Counted from the first letter of the stretch, positions 48,220-59,849 are shown. The stretch is 64,000 nucleotides of DNA from Maratus speciosus (GCA_963932465.1 OZ010798.1:15856981-15920980); one strand, 5' to 3'. The notes: generated from the sequence alone by a model not told the origin. Numbers and translations are program-made.

Positions 48220-48900
48220 CAGTAGAGCGCCGATTATCCGAACAATTCGGGACCGATCCTAGTTCGGATAAGCAACAGTTCGATAAATGGACAGACGATT
48301 TGACGGATGTTTCTGACTATACTGAAATCTTCACACTCTATCCACGCTTTAGACTGACAGCACTAGTTAATTCTGGCATGTTTAAAAATTGATTTTTGTC
48401 TCTTTAATTTTTTTTTTGTTTTCTTTTTATTATCATTTTCTGAACTCCAGAGATTATAATTTAAGCAAAAGAACTTTCGATTGTTTCTGGCTTCAAAGAA
48501 GACATTCTTTTCAATGCTGCCATATCTCGAACTCTTCTTAAATACGTTAGTTGAATAGGAACAACATTCTTCTGCCGTTCGAGCCATTTTATAACTGTTT
48601 CCAAACATTTAAAGGCTTCGTTATGGGATGGACCCTGATCACCTTCAGAACATTCGTTTTCATTTTCTTCAATTTCTTTTTAGACTTGAATATCATCCAC
48701 AATCTCATCATCATTTAAAATCTGATATCCTGGTCTAATAGGGTATTTGGATAATTGGTAGTTCATTATAAAAAAAAATTGAGAGAAATAAGCTGTTCGG
48801 ATAATTTGAAGTTCAATTAAAAATTATTTTTGACAGAAATTGCCTGTTCGGATAATTGGAAGTTCGGTTAATTGGAGTTCGGATAATCGGCGCTCTACTG
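48220..48900 (-). mobile_element. Tigger element, deleted, GCGCCGATTATCC ends
   Basis: TA-CAGTAGAGCGCCGATTATCC begins the element and GGATAATCGGCGCTCTACTG-TA ends it, perfect over about 20 bp. Within it, the minus strand at about 48712-48470 encodes the C-terminal end of a Tigger/jerky-type transposase. This is a different subfamily from the CAGTAGACTCCC MITEs. Confidence 0.9.
48470..48712 (-). pseudogene. Tigger/jerky transposase C-terminal remnant
   Basis: One minus-strand frame has an acidic EENENECSEGDQ stretch followed by AFKCLETVIKWLERQ, a LTYLRRVRDMA block and MSSLKPETIESS, the usual order at the C-terminus of Tigger/jerky transposases. One stop lies near the start. The catalytic DDE region is missing, consistent with an internal deletion of the element. 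The open frame that overlaps it (48363-48608) is a shadow. Confidence 0.65.
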
Positions 48901-48902
48901 TA

Positions 48903-49585
48903 TTTGCTTAATATACGGTCTCATTCAAGTACTACTTCAAAATTATTTTTTGAAATATTTATGTAACACAAGACAAGAAGGAAAATGATTAAAATACATT
49001 GAACACAAATTTGAGAATTTATCAGTATTATCTTTACTTTCAGAATTCAGAAAAAGTACATGGCATATAACTATATAACTTTAAAATGTTTATGTTAGTA
49101 CATACATATATCATCATTTTATAATAAGTACAGTTGCTTATGACAAAAGAGGAAAAATAAATTATAATATAGTAATATTTTATAAACAAGACTTGCCTAT
49201 TTTAAAGTAATGAGTACAAAAACAGCAATTCCTACAGCATGAATGATTATGTCTCAAAACAAATTAGAAAATACCTAATTATAATCTCAAAGAAAATCAT
49301 TCATCACAGACTTTACAAATGAAACATTTCTTTTAATATAATAGTTTGAACGTATTCATAGCAGAGTTTGAATGTATTAATTCCCAGCTCATAAACAGCT
49401 ACACTTGATAATCTTTCATCGATCTTTTGATTCATTTCCAACTTATTTCGTTTTAATGTTTTTAAAGTATTCTCACTAGATGTCGCCACTGCAACTTTCC
49501 AACCATGTAATTGGTCAAGATTTAGGAAGTTGTTTCTCATATTGGCGCTTTCGTTTCTAGACTTTTACATCACTTCATCATCATA
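48903..49585. other. Unassigned AT-rich sequence
   Basis: No gene is supported. The 75-codon minus frame at 49313-49540 has no recognisable domain. Confidence 0.45.
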
Positions 49586-49586
49586 T

Positions 49587-49624
49587 TTTATCCTGAGGAT
49601 GACTGCAGAAGCAGTTCGAAACAT
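49587..49624 (+). other. Hammerhead-like CTGAgGATGA-stem-CGAAAC motif
   Basis: CCTGAGGATGACTGC, loop AGAA, GCAGTTCGAAAC forms a 5-bp stem between a CTGA...GA element and GAAA, reminiscent of the hammerhead ribozyme core and of motifs in Penelope-like retroelements. A second example is at 63878. The cleavage-strand partner is not evident. Confidence 0.35.
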
Positions 49625-50118
49625 AGATTTGTGTTTTTATCATAATTTGTATTAGGATGAACGAAGCGAATCCCCTACTAGGCTACACAAATTACATTTT
49701 TTTGTACAATTTACAAAAAAAACTATTCAGTACTTTGACTTGAAATTAAACATAAAAATAAATTATGACCTGTAGATTTGCACAACATTATTTTTTTTTA
49801 CAGAATAATCTTAAAAATTTAGTTTTAATTAATTTATTTTACATGTTTTTCCATTACGGACTCCTTTTTGCAAATAAAAAATGAAACACGTATATTTTCA
49901 GAAGAAAAAATAAATCATGGCGTTACCATTTATTTTATGAAGCTTTTAAAATACCCTTTTTTATGAAAATCATACCAAATTTTTAATGAATTAAAATTTG
50001 TGAAAATTCAATTATTTACATTCAATTATAAAAGTATCTTTCAGTGTCCAGAATTCTAATACACAATTTATTCTTATTATGGTAAATGATTTACGCAGAC
50101 GATACTTACGCATTTTAA
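49625..50118. other. Unassigned AT-rich sequence
   Basis: Nothing was recognised. Confidence 0.45.
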
Positions 50119-50327
50119 CCCCTTAATTCTCGCTCCCGTCATACTCACGGGCTGTATATTTTACTCACATTGTTTGATTCCCACCAGTTTTATAAAATAG
50201 GGAAATTGGCTATAGTTTAGTATCGTTTTTCCTGTCATTAAATAAGGTGAATATTTCTTTCTCATAAAAGTGGTGCCAATAAGGAATTTGAATTTTTCAA
50301 CCGTAATTTAATTCGAGCGTTAAGGGG
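50119..50327. mobile_element. 209-bp piggyBac-like MITE
   Basis: CCCCTTAATTCTCGCTC and GAGCGTTAAGGGG are inverted ends bounded by TTAA at 50115-50118 and 50328-50331. No coding. Confidence 0.85.
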
Positions 50328-50778
50328 TTAAAACAATTATATTATGATTCTTTTTTGTAAAGTGGCAACAAAAAAATTGTAAATAAATAAAATCAATTGT
50401 TAAATTCGTTATACAAACATTTTGTACAATTTTGCTTCGAAAATATTGTTATTTATACCAGTCTTATATCATAAATAAAAAATTCCGAGGAAATTCTCAG
50501 TTATTTGGCTGAATTTACATTTCTAAAATTAAAATGCGCCAAAACATAAAATGACGTTTTTGCTTAATAAAGATGCAAAAATAATATAAAAAAATATTGT
50601 TACTTTCAAATATTTAACGTATTAAATAAAGTTTCGCGAATCCAAACAAAGCATGGCTTTTGCTAGTTTATACAAGTTCATATAAAGGTTCTTGTCATGT
50701 GTACCATTTAGCAATTTCAGGTGTTTTTATGAATACATTCTTATTTATAATACTTCATGGTGCAAATGTCCAACATAT

Positions 50779-51579
50779 CAGGAGCTTGGAAGAGCAAGAG
50801 CGAATCCCGAAATTGAAGTGTTGGGAAATCAAGCTCAAAGTTTTGCAAGTAGTGTTATACAAGGTGTCCATAATTAAATGACCCTACTTTAAATTTGTCT
50901 ACGGACAAAACTATTGGCCAGAAAGTTGTGAAATTTTGTGACGGACATAATAAAGGTATGGGAATATGTTTGAGCAAAAAAAAATTAGTTCAAAATTTTG
51001 CCACCAGAGGGCGTTTTTTAATGAATTACAATTAAAAAAAAATTTACGCTTTAATTTTTTCTGATTAAATAAGACAAATATACATACCACCTCCTGAAAA
51101 AAATAAAGCGTAGAAACTTTTAAAAATATTATTGGTGTTCAAATTGAATGGACCGTACAAACTCTGAAAAAAAAATTCCACCTACGACAGCCGCCATTTT
51201 TTTCTCAGAGCTCAGGCCTAGTATTCAGTGGGCGGTGGCTAAATGTATAATTTATTTAAAAACGTCCCCTGGTGGCGAAATTTTGAACTAAATTTTTCTT
51301 TCGCTCAGACATTTTCCCAGTCTTTTATTATGTCCGTCACAAAATTCCACAACTTTCTGACCAATAGTTTCGTATGTAGACAACTTAAAAGTGGGGTCGT
51401 TTAATTATGGACACCCTGTAGAATAGGGTACTACGCACTTTAGCTCGACACTGTGACAATACTACGGGCGAAACAGGGCAAAACGACTTACCTACGTGTT
51501 GCATACATGAATCTGATGTAGAAAAAACAAAAACAAAGATTCGATTTTTCGGATTCGCCCTTGCTCTTCCAAGCACCTG
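50779..51579. mobile_element. hAT-like MITE interrupted by a mariner MITE
   Basis: CAGGAGCTTGGAAGAGCAAG and its inverse CTTGCTCTTCCAAGCACCTG differ at one base over 20, and similarity runs on through GCGAATCC. Flanking hexamers ACATAT and ACATGT agree at 5 of 6, not a clean 8-bp duplication. Removing the mariner insert leaves ~240 bp. The right end is 11 bases from the stop codon of the zinc-finger gene. Confidence 0.65.
50860..51418. mobile_element. Mariner-type MITE with long inverted ends
   Basis: CAAGGTGTCCATAATTAAA and TTTAATTATGGACACCCTG are inverted ends bounded by TA (50858-50859, 51419-51420). Inverted similarity reaches about 150 bp (TTTGTCTACGG..., CCAGAAAGTTGTG...). The 559-bp element is non-coding. 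Confidence 0.85.
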
Positions 51580-51590
51580 ACATGTTAAAT

Positions 51591-52448
51591 TCAGAAAGGT
51601 TTCTCTTCAGCATGAATTTGCTGGTGAACATTTAAAGTATATTTTCGAGAATAACTTTTGTTACACACCTTACAAGAAAAAGATTTCTTATCTGTATGAA
51701 TGCGTCGATGGACACTTAAAACAGATTTTCGAGAAAATCCTTTGTTACACACTTCACAACAGAAAGGTTTCTCATTAGTGTGTACGCGCCGGTGGACATT
51801 TAAACCAAATTTTCGAGAATAACTTTTGTTACACACCTCACAAGAGAAAGGTTTCTCATTTGTATGAATACGCCGGTGGACATTTAAATCAGGTTTTCGA
51901 GCAAAACATTTGTTGCACACTTCACAAGAGAAAGGTTTTTCTTTAGTATGAACACGCAGGTGGACATTTAAATCGGACTGAACATAAAATCCTTTCTTAC
52001 ACACCTCACAAGAAAAAAGGTTCTCATGAGTATGAATGCGTTGGTGGACCTTTAAATTAGATTTTCGGGAAAATCCTCTGTTACATACCTCACAAGAAAA
52101 AGGTTTCTCATTTGTATGAATACGTCGGTGCGCAATTAAATAAGCTTTTAGAGAAAATCCTTTATTACACACCTCACAAGAAAAAGGTTTCTCATTTGTA
52201 TGAATGCGTCGGTGCCGAGTTAAGTTACATTTTTCAAAAAATCCTTTGTTACATACCTCACAAGAAAAAGGTTTCTCATTTGTATGAATGCGTCGGTGCG
52301 GAGTTAAATTACTTTTTTGAGAAAATCCTTTGTTACATACCTCACAAGAAAAAGGTTTCTCATTTGTATGAATGCGTCGGTGCTGGGTTAAATTACATTT
52401 TTCAGAAAATCCTTTGCTACACACCTCACAAGTAAAGGTTTCCTCCAT
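51591..52448 (-). CDS. C2H2 zinc-finger protein with ten tandem fingers
   Basis: This open frame of 285 codons starts at the ATG at 52448; the codons upstream to 52520 have no ATG. Residues ~4-280 are ten classical C-x2-C-x12-H-x3-H fingers of 28-residue period, with [20 protein letters not shown] linkers, the layout of sequence-specific DNA-binding nuclear proteins. All zinc ligands are intact. No KRAB, BTB or ZAD domain is visible. The frame ends with EEKPF then TGA, where an eleventh finger would start; a hAT-like MITE begins 11 bases beyond, so the 3' end looks truncated. Its dead paralog at 27947-29262 has 13-15 fingers. Fingers 1-5 are very alike, suggesting recent expansion. An upstream acceptor-like site (53325-53326) implies a separate 5' exon. 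It is the best candidate for a working gene here, though single-exon TE-rich copies are often untranscribed. Confidence 0.8.
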   Translation of the reverse strand: MEETFTCEVCSKGFSEKCNLTQHRRIHTNEKPFSCEVCNKGFSQKSNLTPHRRIHTNEKPFSCEVCNKGFFEKCNLTRHRRIHTNEKPFSCEVCNKGFSLKAYLIAHRRIHTNEKPFSCEVCNRGFSRKSNLKVHQRIHTHENLFSCEVCKKGFYVQSDLNVHLRVHTKEKPFSCEVCNKCFARKPDLNVHRRIHTNEKPFSCEVCNKSYSRKFGLNVHRRVHTNEKPFCCEVCNKGFSRKSVLSVHRRIHTDKKSFSCKVCNKSYSRKYTLNVHQQIHAEEKPF

Positions 52449-53558
52449 GTGAGCAAAAAGATTTCGAATTAATACGGATACAAAAATTTTCAAAAGTAAA
52501 ACGATTTTATTTACTACCAATATGATGGTATATACTTAAGTTAAATTTCTAAGCAAAACTTCAAAATGAAAACAAATGTGCAAATTTAAAGTAGAGTGTG
52601 AAAAAAAACTTGGGTTAAAGAGGTTCTCAGCTAATTAAAACGTATCCATCATTTTACTATGAAGTGAAAAGTATTTGCTAATGCGTGATATAGAAGAATT
52701 TTTGAAGTATAAATCCAAAAATGAACAGTATTGTTTAAAGTAGATTTTTTAAAAGTCTTTATACATGTATAATTTAAACAACTTCTCTTCCCAAGAGAAA
52801 GGTAGTAGTTTTTAATAAATCAAGACTTTTAGTCTAATGGTAAGTCTCAACACATATATTAGATATATATAACTTATGTATTCCAGAAATTTGGAGACAG
52901 AACTCCTTCTATACGACGCAGTGACAGTATAAAAGAAAGTTGGAAACATTAACAGTGATGTATTTTTATAAAAATTTCTTTATTTCTTCGTTGAAGTATA
53001 ACAAAGGATAATTTTCTTAAAGAGGAAAAAAAATATGAAAATACTGTATATATCGTACCTATAACTAGAAGTTTTCACAGTAAGAAATTAATTTCAAAGA
53101 ACTTGATAGCCTTATGAAAATGTCTGTCTAAATTCAATCTGTAAATTTGTATGTAAAAATAAAGGCCTTTATGTGATTTTCAATTACGTTAGAAAAATAA
53201 AAAAAATCTTTTTGAACCATATTCTTTCACGACACAAGTTGAAAAAAAAGACAGTCTTTAGACATTACTTGTCTGTATAAGTGTTTTCACTGTATTTTCG
53301 GAATAAACTTCATGAACATCGCACCTGAAATATAAATAAAAACATGCATATCAAATAACTTTGTAAATGTTAAATGCTTATACAACAAATGCATATACGA
53401 CGCTATTAATAAATTAAAATTAATTAAAAATTCAAAAAAAATTGGTAACATTTATTTCATTTGCTATCAATTAAAATTTAAATATTTTATATGCAAAATA
53501 TTTCTACAAATCTGCAAGAAAAAACATGCTGCATTTAAACCTCTATTTTTCACAGTTC
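52449..53558 (-). other. 5' flank of the intact zinc-finger gene, paralogous to 27366-27946
   Basis: On the minus strand, TTATATTTCAG at about 53336-53325 is acceptor-like, followed by a CATGAAGTTTATTCCG segment. TTTTGCTTAGAA lies nearer the ATG. All three are shared with the other copy. The homology continues past 53400 to a single TTAA at 53406-53409, the empty site for the 21062-27365 stack. The first exon and promoter were not found. Confidence 0.55.
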
Positions 53559-53570
53559 TTTTTCCATTTC

Positions 53571-53840
53571 GTAAGACCAGTGGCGTAGTGGTCAGGACAT
53601 CTGACTGCTGGGCTGCAGGTCGAAAGTTCGACTTCCGAATGGGCAAGTTTCACTCAGCCTTTCGGGGTCTATAAAATGAGTACCAAGCTTGCTAGGGAAA
53701 TAAACATCAAGGGTCTCGCGTTAGGCTGTCCACCTGGCCGGGACGCATGCTGCATAGCACCTCGGGCCCAGGGTCAAGAAAACAGGGATGGGCACTGTCG
53801 GCATAGATCTTTCATAGATTATATATCCACTGAGTTTAGT
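53571..53840 (+). mobile_element. tRNA-derived SINE with 12-bp target-site duplication
   Basis: TTTTTCCATTTC flanks both ends (53559-53570, 53841-53852). The head holds an A-box-like TGGCGTAGTGGTCAGG segment and a B-box-like AAGTTCGACTTCC. The body then has GGGTCTATAAAATGAGTACC, a CCACCTGGCCGGGACGC block and GGGCCCAGGGTCAAG, strongly GC-richer than the window. The third paralogous segment (55475-55500) shows the uninterrupted site. The open frame running through it is not a gene. Confidence 0.88.
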
Positions 53841-53854
53841 TTTTTCCATTTCTT

Positions 53855-55230
53855 ACATGCAGAAATTAGAAATGAAGAAAGTACATGGCTTTTTATATGT
53901 ATATTCATCATCAGATATATATATTCATCAGATGTATCATCATTATACATCTTCATAATTTATATCGTCTTTTTTACTCATTTAGTTAGCTCTTAAATTA
54001 AAAAAAAAGGGTTGTCTATAAACTTTTGGGACGCACTGTATGTATATTAATAGAAAAATCTACTTACTAGATATTGCAGAGATAAATCTTTTTTAGTTGG
54101 ATGTTAGATTATTTTAGGCATGAAGGGGGAATTTTTTTCCATCTATATAAGGCCAAACTCGTATAACTTGCATGCATTTTAGCAGTTATTCATACAATAA
54201 AATTAATTATAACGAAATCCTTGAACGAACTATATAATTAGTATTTAAATATTAATAACATGCATCTGAATGATTACCAAAAACAGATAGATAGCTATGT
54301 ATTCTTCTACAAAGGTGCAGCATTAAATATGATTGTTATTTTCTTTTTGTAACTTAGAAGGTATTAAAAGAAAATAAATAAATAAATAACAATGTATAAA
54401 TTCATTAAATCAAAAAAGAAAATAGGAAAGTGTAAATCCTAAGGTATAAATCCACCCAAATGTATCTGATGAAATGTGAAGTACAGAGATTAATTTTTTA
54501 AAATAAATGCATTATTTTGAATGATTTGACTGTTTAAGGCTTTACTTTAAAAAGAAAATCTCTATGCTAAATATATGCACGCCAAATTCATCTTTACTCT
54601 AGAAATACATTTCCAAAAATGCATCACTGAAATTATCCAGAAGCGACTAATTCATATAATAACAGAATATTCTTTTCCAAAAAGAACCTTACGGAAACTT
54701 CCTTTCCCTAGTTAAAGAACTTAATTTACAGGACTTTCAGATGCTTATAATAAAAGCTCGCCCTTGATTTGATAGTACAGCAATTCAGAAACAAATTCTA
54801 AGGATTTGAGAAGACAAAATGTCTAATTATTAAGTTTTCTAAACCCCTTCCCCGTCATATGTTTCTAATATTTTCTTTGCATTTTTCCATCAATCCAAAG
54901 AATGTCCAAATTTGCTTTTAAAAAGGTGGAATTCCTCCTTTAGGAGGAACTTTTTCATGCCTGATTATCTAAGACCAAACTGTCGTTTTTATTTACCAAC
55001 TTGAAAAAATTTAAATTATTTAAAGCGGTGTTGAAATATAACTTTTAAGCAGAATTTTAGAAAAGTGACCAACACATTAAGATGCAAATGCAATCTTTGA
55101 TTATTCAAAGCAAAGTTATGCTGATAAAGATTTAGGTCTGTATGTCTATGCAATGGCATAATTAAATAAAGACTGAACAATCCCGCATGGATATGGGTTT
55201 GCATAAAAGTTTAGAGAATGCAGTGTGAGA
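53855..55230. other. AT-rich sequence with a mariner end fragment
   Basis: No gene was seen. TCTATAAACTTTTGGGACGCACTG then TA (about 54015-54040) looks like a solitary right end of a mariner-type element; its left end was not found. A decayed frame on the minus strand at 55016-55204 has no clear domain. Confidence 0.4.
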
Positions 55231-55505
55231 AAGCTTGAAATATAAATAAAAACATGCATATTAACTTTATAAAAGTTAAGTGTTACACAACACGTGCATT
55301 TACAATGCCATTGATAATTAAAACTAATTGCTAAATAGAAAGAAATTTTCGGTAGCATTTATTTCATTTGCAAACAATTAGAATTTAAATACTTTATATG
55401 CAAAATATTTTCTGGAATACTGTTAGAGAAAGAACAAACTACATTTAAATCTTTATTTTTTGCAGTTTCTTTTTCGTTTCTTACGTACAAAAAATAGAAA
55501 TGTGT
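55231..55505 (-). repeat. Third copy of the zinc-finger 5' flank
   Basis: GAAATATAAATAAAAACATG (55237) through TTATATGCAAAATATTT to a TCTTACGTACAAAAAATAG segment follows 53327-53560 plus 53853 onward. The homology stops left of 55237, where the other copies carry the acceptor-like site and exon. It lacks the SINE. Confidence 0.75.
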
Positions 55506-55686
55506 AAAATATGCAATTTATCACACACCAGTATTACTGCTGTGTACTTTCTGGATTTTACAATTATAAATTATTTTTTGATGGTAATTGGATTACCTGT
55601 ACTTTCCTTGTCATTTTTATTTATTAACAACTAAAACTTTTAAAATAGGAGGACTGTTAAATAAAGAATGATTGTAATTTTTAATA

Positions 55687-56380
55687 CAGTAGACTCCCTT
55701 AAATGCGCAACCCTAAAATCCGCATATCATAGCAGATGTAAACAATGAAAATTTCAGTTCAGATGTAGGGGCAAAATTCTAGAATATTTTAGTTTTATAT
55801 CATTCTGTATGTATTTTAATACCTAATTCTCGATAATATGACTGAACTCATGATTTTTCATGAAGGAAAATCACTATCTTCACTTAATTTCTGAAAAAAT
55901 CAAGATATTGCTGATATAACTGGTAATCACAATCTTTTAACGAAATATATTTATGTATTAATCAAGCTTTTTTGGTTATTAAGACTGGCTAAACCTGAAA
56001 TAAAACTTCCTTAATTTATTATATTGATGTGAATTAATAGGGTACCTTTATCAGGAAAGTTTCATTAAATAATTCAAGGAAAATGTATCTCATTTATTAT
56101 GCATATTTAATTATACATTATTAACTATTTATTCGACCATTACTTTTAATAATTTAATCATTTTTAAAATTATCTTACTTTTTTTCATTTTAGTTTATTG
56201 CTTTACTTAATTACTTTAATATTTACTGTTAATGCAAGCATTCGTCATAATTTTGATTGCATTATTAGATCTCAATTACTGTTTATAAAATGCAAGCAAA
56301 GCAATGACCAGAAATCTGCAACATTCTAAAATCCGCACAACCTCTGGTTTCAAGTTGTGCGGATTTGAGGGAGTCTACTG
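55687..56380. mobile_element. Tigger/pogo-type MITE, copy 8
   Basis: TA-CAGTAGACTCCCTTAAATG begins the element and GGATTTGAGGGAGTCTACTG-TA ends it. It is a full-length (694 bp) sibling of 47061-47753, with the same internal landmarks, including an AGGGTACCTTTATCAGG block. Non-coding. Confidence 0.88.
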
Positions 56381-56503
56381 TATTACCATATCTTCACTCA
56401 TCGTCTAAATTTTAATGGTGCTTTTTAAGGTAGTTCATATTCAATGCAGTACACTTGTCCGACATTTTTTCGCACTTTAAAAATATTCTGGAAATGACTT
56501 TTT

Positions 56504-56871
56504 AGGTGCGTTCGTAATTATATAAATACATAACAGCTGTAGTCGTCGTTCAGTCCGACCGCATATAACAGAGCAAAAACTACCCAACCGAATGGTCTGA
56601 AATTTTAAATATATAATTGTTGCAAAATTTTGTCGAGTCGTTTCAAATTTTATGAAAATCAGACGTACAGCTTAATTACAGGGACAATCAAAAGCTTTCA
56701 GTTTCATTACGGCCAATGGGAAAAAATTATTTCAAGTGCATTTTAATGATGTTACAGCCTTTCGAACGGAATGGAATTGTTAGGCACTTAGGAAGTGCAC
56801 TAAAATATACATTCAATACAATATGCGGTTCAAAAAATATTTATAAAACTAGTTATAGTACGAACGCACCT
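56504..56871. mobile_element. 368-bp AGGTGCGTTCG inverted-repeat element
   Basis: AGGTGCGTTCG (56504-56514) and CGAACGCACCT (56861-56871) are perfect inverted ends. The left interior (TTATATAAATAC, GTCGTC, GCATATAACA) is shared, inverted, with the right end of the element at 43801-45066. No duplication was evident. Confidence 0.65.
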
Positions 56872-57094
56872 CGTTTGCCTCGTTTGATGTGTAATTTCCA
56901 ACTTGTTTTAATAAGTCCCTCAAAATGGCCTTCGGCTTCTAATGATGAAAATTCACATCTTATGAAAGCGTCCTTCACATTAGGTAATCCATCTCATCTT
57001 CTTGTAACATCACCTTCAAATTAAAACTAACTTCCACATGAACATCCTGTTGTTCGGGTATGAAGAGTCTCGGAAGTGGACAAACAAGTTTCAT
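56867..57094 (-). pseudogene. Exon-like remnant of unknown protein
   Basis: A minus-strand ATG at 57094 opens 39 codons (including an IPEQQDVHVEVSFN segment), ending with TGA at 56975. A second frame, overlapping by a one- or two-base shift, continues for about 41 codons (including LPNVKDAFIRCEFSSLEAEG) to 56867, at the AGGTGCG terminus of the neighbouring element. Base composition is clearly less AT-rich than the surroundings and both segments read like protein. GAGGTGCG at the end could act as a splice donor. I do not recognise the family; it may be host exon or TE-derived. Confidence 0.35.
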
Positions 57095-57306
57095 GTTCTA
57101 ATTTCAGTTATCAACGGTTGGCTGGCACACCGTTATAACAGCAATATTTTTAAAAGTTCTCGTATCTAACGATCTTTTCTGACAATACGAGTAATAATGA
57201 CGGTATTAATGTTGATTTCTATAAGCTGAGTTACAGAAATTCTGGGTTCATATATCCTTTGAAGATGATTATTTTTCTCTTCCTTAAACATCTGGTTTAA
57301 CTAAGG

Positions 57307-57490
57307 ATCGACAGAAACTGGTTTTTTAAGACCGAAATAGAAACCGAATTTCGGTAATCTTCCTATTTTCGGTCGAAAACGAAAATGTCCAATTTTTTTT
57401 TTTGTAATTAATAGATACAAAAATATGCATAATTATCAATTAGTAAAACGTGTTTATTAATTATACGTAATTATTAATTAATTATATATG
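57307..57490. other. TTTCGGT-rich fragment, possibly the left part of a hAT element
   Basis: ACCGAAATAGAAACCGAATTTCGG and GTCGAAAACGAAAATG motifs recur, inverted, at about 62980-63070 (TTTCGGTCTGG, CCCGAAAACGAA, AACGAAACTGAAT). The two may be halves of one element split by the 57491-62539 transposon, but terminal repeats and a duplication are not convincing. Confidence 0.3.
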
Positions 57491-59810
57491 TGGGTGGTTT
57501 TCAAAATACTTGTACATTTGGGAAATTCTTCCCAAATAAAAAAATCTTTATATACCAACTTGTAAAAATGTTGGATGATAGTAAAACGTTTCTTGTATAT
57601 AAAACTGAAAACAGCATTTCACTTTTTGATTTGGGATGTCAAATAAAAAATAAAATATGAACTTGCAACGGTAAAATGTTCCTCTCTGTTACCGACAGTC
57701 AAAAAGTTTTATTTAAAAAAAATAAGACAGATGATTTCTACTTTCAGAAAATGCTAATTGTTGTTTTGTAATGATTATGTTTATTATTGTAAAATACAAA
57801 AGATTTCCCCTCTGTTACATTTTATGGAAAAATCATAAGTTTCAATTAAATGTGCATTCACATTTTTTCAGATAACTTATAAAAAAATATTACATAAATA
57901 AAATATTAGCTAAAGTTACTCAGTTAATAATTCAAAATGATGTTTGATAATTTTTTTAGTGAAATAACCCAACTTAAATTGGCGGTAACACAGTGGGGGA
58001 AAAGTAACAGAGGGGTACGCTGATAGTTGAGCTATTTGCAAAGAAATATTTTTATTGGCAATGAGTATTTTTTAAATTACAGATAATATATAATGAATTG
58101 ATAAGTTAAAAATATTCAAAATAGAGCAAAAAGTTTTTTAAGCTTAGTACAATATATTACATGTGTCAAAAAGTAAATTTCAATGTTCAATGTAAAGAAA
58201 TGCAATTATTTTTTAAATACGCTCACATTATCATTTAATCTTACAGTTTACATTTTATCAGAAGTATTTGAGTTACAAAACAAAAACTAATGTTCAAAAC
58301 TGAACAATTTTCGCCTACAATTTTTCACTGACATTTGCACTGTAATCAAATTCCTAACAATATCTTCATAACATTTTTAAAAAACGGTTTTTTTTTGCCA
58401 TTTATTAGCAAAATTTCGGGTTTCGCCACACATTGTATGTATTTTAATTTCCTTTATACTACATACTACTGTTACACATACCAGTGCACTTAACTAAGAG
58501 TTTTACAATATCTACAAAATTAACTGAAATATTTCAAAATATGTAAAAAACACATATTTTTTAGTAAAAATTACAATTTATTTATATTCTAGTATCTATA
58601 CAATAATTATCACATTGAGCTTAGATTATAGTTCAGAACATAATGAGTAATATGGAAAGCATTCTGTCAAAATTTCACTAAAATATGTTTAAACCTCCAC
58701 GGTAGCATACATGCTACCACCAGCTTTTCTAATTTAGTGATTTTCTAATTCGGATATTCCAAATTCATACCAGAAAATTAAAATAGCAATATTTGCTATA
58801 TTTAATAACAGAAATTCCATATTTAAATGAAGCAAAATTTATTAGATAAATAAATTAATAATTAAATTTATACAATAATTAATTAAATTAAATTAACTAG
58901 GATTAAATAAATATCAGCTATAAAATATAGGTTAATAAATTTTTTGCATTGAAAAAAAAGTTCTACTTTCAGATGAAAATCCTTACCTTGTGGAAAATAT
59001 TTAAAAAAGTTATAGCTAGAAATAGATTCTTATTATGTTTCAAAAAAATATTAAGATTATATTATTTTATTAAACATAAATGTTAGATGACTATAAAAGC
59101 GTTTTGTTTGAGAACATTAAAGCCTAATGTTTATGGCAACTAGCTCACCACAAAAACAAATATTTTATATTAAAAAAGAAAAATGGATATTTTTAATTCT
59201 GTTCTAAGAACACGAAACCGAAACTTGCAGTCTATTCAAGAACAATGTTTAAATAAACTTGTTCTTTTAGTAGTTTCTTACCCTGTTAGTTTTTGGTCCA
59301 CTCTGTTACCATGAGCAATGTAACAGAATAAAGGTAAGAGAGGGAAAAAACTACTAGGACTGGGCGATGTAGAAATTTCTTAAATCGATTTATCATCCAT
59401 CCAACATCGCGATTTAGTGCTAAATCGCGATTTAACACCGATTTTACATTTTAGAATATGGAAGCCTATTTTTTAATTTTTAGTAACAAAATACGATCTT
59501 TATGTGCCCCCCCCCCCCTCCTGTATTATTTAGTATACTTAGCTGTTAATTTGTCAAATAATTTTGAAAAGAGGTATATTTGACATATAAAAAAGCTTTG
59601 AATGTCCCAAAACACTAGTTTTTTTTTTCCATTTTAAAAATTAGTGACCTATTGTAATACATTTTATAAACTCATTCTATAAGAAGTAATATAAAATAAA
59701 ATGATTTTTTTTGTCTGACTTGTTATGCATGCTACAATCTAAATTCCTTAAGGGGGGGGGGGCGTCCCCTAGCCCACTCAGATAGCACTTCATTGCTAAC
59801 AGTCTACATA

Positions 59811-59812
<2 letters not shown>

Positions 59813-59846
<34 letters not shown>
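59813..59846. repeat. Long poly-T tract and nearby poly-C / poly-G runs
   Basis: About 34 T residues. Runs of C at ~59509-59517 and G at ~59753-59762 lie just left. These are slippage-prone and a likely place for assembly error. Confidence 0.95.

Positions 59847-59849
<3 letters not shown>

Noticed and set aside
52112..52435. 107-codon plus-strand ORF
   Set aside because: It is the antisense shadow of the zinc-finger array, repetitive because the fingers are.
52449..52520. Longer zinc-finger protein start at 52520
   Set aside because: That codon is TTG; the first ATG in frame is at 52448, just before the first finger.
53676..53996. 106-codon plus-strand ORF
   Set aside because: It begins inside the tRNA-SINE and runs into AT-rich sequence; no domain.
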